NCBI GenBank assembly: GCA_002163975.1
Contig: CP019636.1
Coordinates: forward strand, 3,669,001 to 3,733,000
Direction of reading: 5' to 3'
DNA from: Nostocales cyanobacterium HT-58-2
GTDB lineage: Bacteria; Cyanobacteriota; Cyanobacteriia; Cyanobacteriales; Nostocaceae
Length of the DNA: 64,000 nt
Shown: piece by piece, positions 62,520 to 64,000 of the stretch
How the letters are laid out: each line of letters opens with the position of its first letter
How positions within the stretch are numbered: position 1 is the first letter of the stretch
Made by a program: the position numbers and the translations under genes
The notes under the pieces: model-generated
What the model was told of the DNA's origin: nothing
Seen by the model: only the letters and a program-made list of their open reading frames with translations
Database searches by the model: none

Positions 62520-64000
62520 TCAAAGCCAGTTACCAACTAATACATAAGGTGCCCAATAGCCAGGACGACTGTAATTAGGATAATATCTTAACAACTTTAC
62601 TTGAGCTCGACGCAAGGCTTCAGCCTTTGTCACCTTAGTTTTCACTAACTCACGATAAAATTCACCAATTAAGATAGCAGTAGATTTATCACTGATATGC
62701 CACAGTGAAGCCAAGGTACTACGGGCACCAGCTTTCACTGATGCTCCTGCTAGACCTAGGGTGGCGCGATTGTCACCAACCGCAGTTTGGCAAGCGCTTA
62801 AAACCAGCATTTCCAAGTCTTGTGAGCCAGTCTCATCTCGACGACGAAGCAGGCTATCAAATTGCGTCACGTTGATGGGACCATCAGCAGCAAGTATAAA
62901 AGTTTTCTCAGCACGTGAGCTAAATTGACCGTGGGTTGCCAAATGCAACACATTAAATGGTGCAGCATTTACCTTACTCTCTAGGTTTTTGCTGTTGAAG
63001 TCCCGGTCTAGTAACTGTATGGTAGACGCGATCGCTTGGGAAATGGAGTTGAATTCTGATTTAATTTCCGGTAACGGTGGAAATTGCTGTCGAAAGTCTT
63101 GTGGTGGCTGCACTAACCCGGCAGCTAGTACGTTGAGTTTTGTTTGTGTCAAGGGTTTGGGTGCAAGTAACTGAAGTCCTAAGCTGAGTGCTACAGCGTA
63201 TTTTTCTATCAGATATTGCTCACCATCATACAGTATAGCCATTGGCACATTTCGCAATACTCCATCCAGTACAAATACAAGAGTTTTGACTCCACTGGCT
63301 TTTAAATCTGACTCAATTTCTTTGATTAACCAACCATAAACTTCCTGTGACAGTGCCTGTACTTCCTCAGTTCTGTCGGGTTCTAATAGATCCTCTTTGA
63401 GTTGTCTCAGAATACTTTCTACTTCGTTCTGAGGTTTATTCACTGTATAATTACGCAGTGGCTGTTTAGGAATTTTGACAATCACTTGGAGTTGAGAAGG
63501 CAGAATAATTGGATAAATGATTGCGGCTGTTGGATTATCTTTATCTACCACTGTGTCAAGTAAAACAGTTTTGGCATTAATGCAAGCTTCCCGGAAAAAG
63601 TCGTCCAATTCTGCCAGTTGCAGTGCTTCAATTCTCTGTCTAGCTTTGTCTAAGGTTATTTCGTTTGGATTGGTTTGCTGAGACTGCAACAGTAACTCTA
63701 CGGATTCTCGATATACTGGCTCTACACTTTCTTTAAAGGAAAATTGCACATCTCGATTGACAACGACTAAATCACTACGGAGAATCTTCAGCTCACTGAC
63801 CGCAGTATCATAGGCAGCAATAGCGCTCTTAATCTCTCCTTGCTGTTTTAACAAACGTCCTAACTGCCAATGCCAGCGATAAGCGATATCTGGGGCATTA
63901 ATTGTTTGGGCTATAATCAGTGCTTGTTGAGTGAGTTTCTGGGCAATAGACCATTGTTTCGTTTGTTCGTATACACTACCCAAAGTACCAAGGGCAAAAC
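62520..64000 (-). CDS. TPR-CHAT domain protein (5' end outside window)
   Basis: The frame remains open past the right edge (FALGTLGSVYEQTK). The N-terminal visible part holds TPR repeats (AQKLTQQALIIAQTINAPDI, GEIKSAIAAYDTAVSELKIL), and the last 300 residues hold a CHAT (caspase-like) domain: His in LHLATHGQFSSRAEKTFIL and Cys in EMLVLSACQTAVGDNRATLG, the catalytic dyad. STLASLWHISDKSTAILIGE follows as in CHAT proteases. Such proteins in cyanobacteria are often linked to signalling or defence; the activity is inferred from intact dyad only. No neighbour gives a target. Confidence 0.88.
   Translation of the reverse strand, partial: FALGTLGSVYEQTKQWSIAQKLTQQALIIAQTINAPDIAYRWHWQLGRLLKQQGEIKSAIAAYDTAVSELKILRSDLVVVNRDVQFSFKESVEPVYRESVELLLQSQQTNPNEITLDKARQRIEALQLAELDDFFREACINAKTVLLDTVVDKDNPTAAIIYPIILPSQLQVIVKIPKQPLRNYTVNKPQNEVESILRQLKEDLLEPDRTEEVQALSQEVYGWLIKEIESDLKASGVKTLVFVLDGVLRNVPMAILYDGEQYLIEKYAVALSLGLQLLAPKPLTQTKLNVLAAGLVQPPQDFRQQFPPLPEIKSEFNSISQAIASTIQLLDRDFNSKNLESKVNAAPFNVLHLATHGQFSSRAEKTFILAADGPINVTQFDSLLRRRDETGSQDLEMLVLSACQTAVGDNRATLGLAGASVKAGARSTLASLWHISDKSTAILIGEFYRELVKTKVTKAEALRRAQVKLLRYYPNYSRPGYWAPYVLVGNWL

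Noticed and set aside
1..64000. tRNA and rRNA genes
   Set aside because: I looked for cloverleaf-like tracts and conserved rRNA segments in the intergenic regions and saw none; a dedicated search (tRNAscan, Infernal) would be decisive.

Overview
The window looks like chromosomal DNA of a filamentous, probably heterocyst-forming cyanobacterium of the Nostocales (Scytonema/Tolypothrix/Brasilonema type). This rests on two psaK genes, the alkane pair (aldehyde-deformylating oxygenase and acyl-ACP reductase) followed by accA, an SDR and folE, many GCGATCGC (HIP1) sites, heptameric short tandem repeats, small dispersed hairpin repeats, a DUF4327 protein and a Tll0287-like heme sensor. The genus is inference; no rRNA or tRNA gene was seen.

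Layout. 1-2.8 kb: a hypothetical gene and a broken recQ. 3.0-17.7 kb: a long plus-strand block for sugar-heptose metabolism and glycan assembly: six GT9 (heptosyltransferase-type) genes or remnants, a GT1/GT4 gene, a glycosyltransferase fused to a GmhA-type isomerase domain, an SDR, GmhB, HldE, a GT2 and a second GT4. Together they give sedoheptulose-7-P to ADP-heptose (GmhA domain, HldE, GmhB) plus transferases; no obvious HldD epimerase is present. Short repeats have entered this block many times, some inside reading frames. 17.7-20.7 kb: a membrane-anchored protein, an IS630-family element with a probable -1 frameshift, and a small peptidoglycan-binding protein. 21.4-23.3 kb: a two-gene operon of a divergent tryptophan 2,3-dioxygenase and a kynureninase-like enzyme. 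23.5-27.5 kb: a Ser/Thr kinase with a duplicated C-terminal module, a c-heme sensor with HAMP, and a DNA-binding-like protein behind a 22-bp palindrome.

27.7-39.6 kb is mostly core metabolism: ABC permease, ADO-AAR-accA-SDR-folE, trpF, two psaK genes, a site-2 protease and ornithine aminotransferase. 39.6-45.9 kb is an accessory stretch: repeat-bearing hypothetical proteins, CorA, TnpB relics and a complete 1428-bp TnpB element that splits a small gene. 46-49.8 kb encodes a PaoABC-type molybdenum aldehyde oxidoreductase. 50-57 kb: a desaturase-like protein, DUF4327, a second same-length copy of the TnpB element, and two tandem amidohydrolase paralogs. 57.9-62.5 kb: an RmlD-like pseudogene with an in-frame stop and two SDR relics that flank a pair of MscS channels. 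The window ends inside a TPR-CHAT protease gene.

The best leads are the two TnpB elements (TTAC left flank, TCAA right end, subterminal hairpins, a structured leader and predictable guides), the ADP-heptose cluster with its GT-GmhA fusion, and the dioxygenase-kynureninase operon in which a usual substrate-binding motif is missing. All names come from reading translated sequences by eye; no database search was run.
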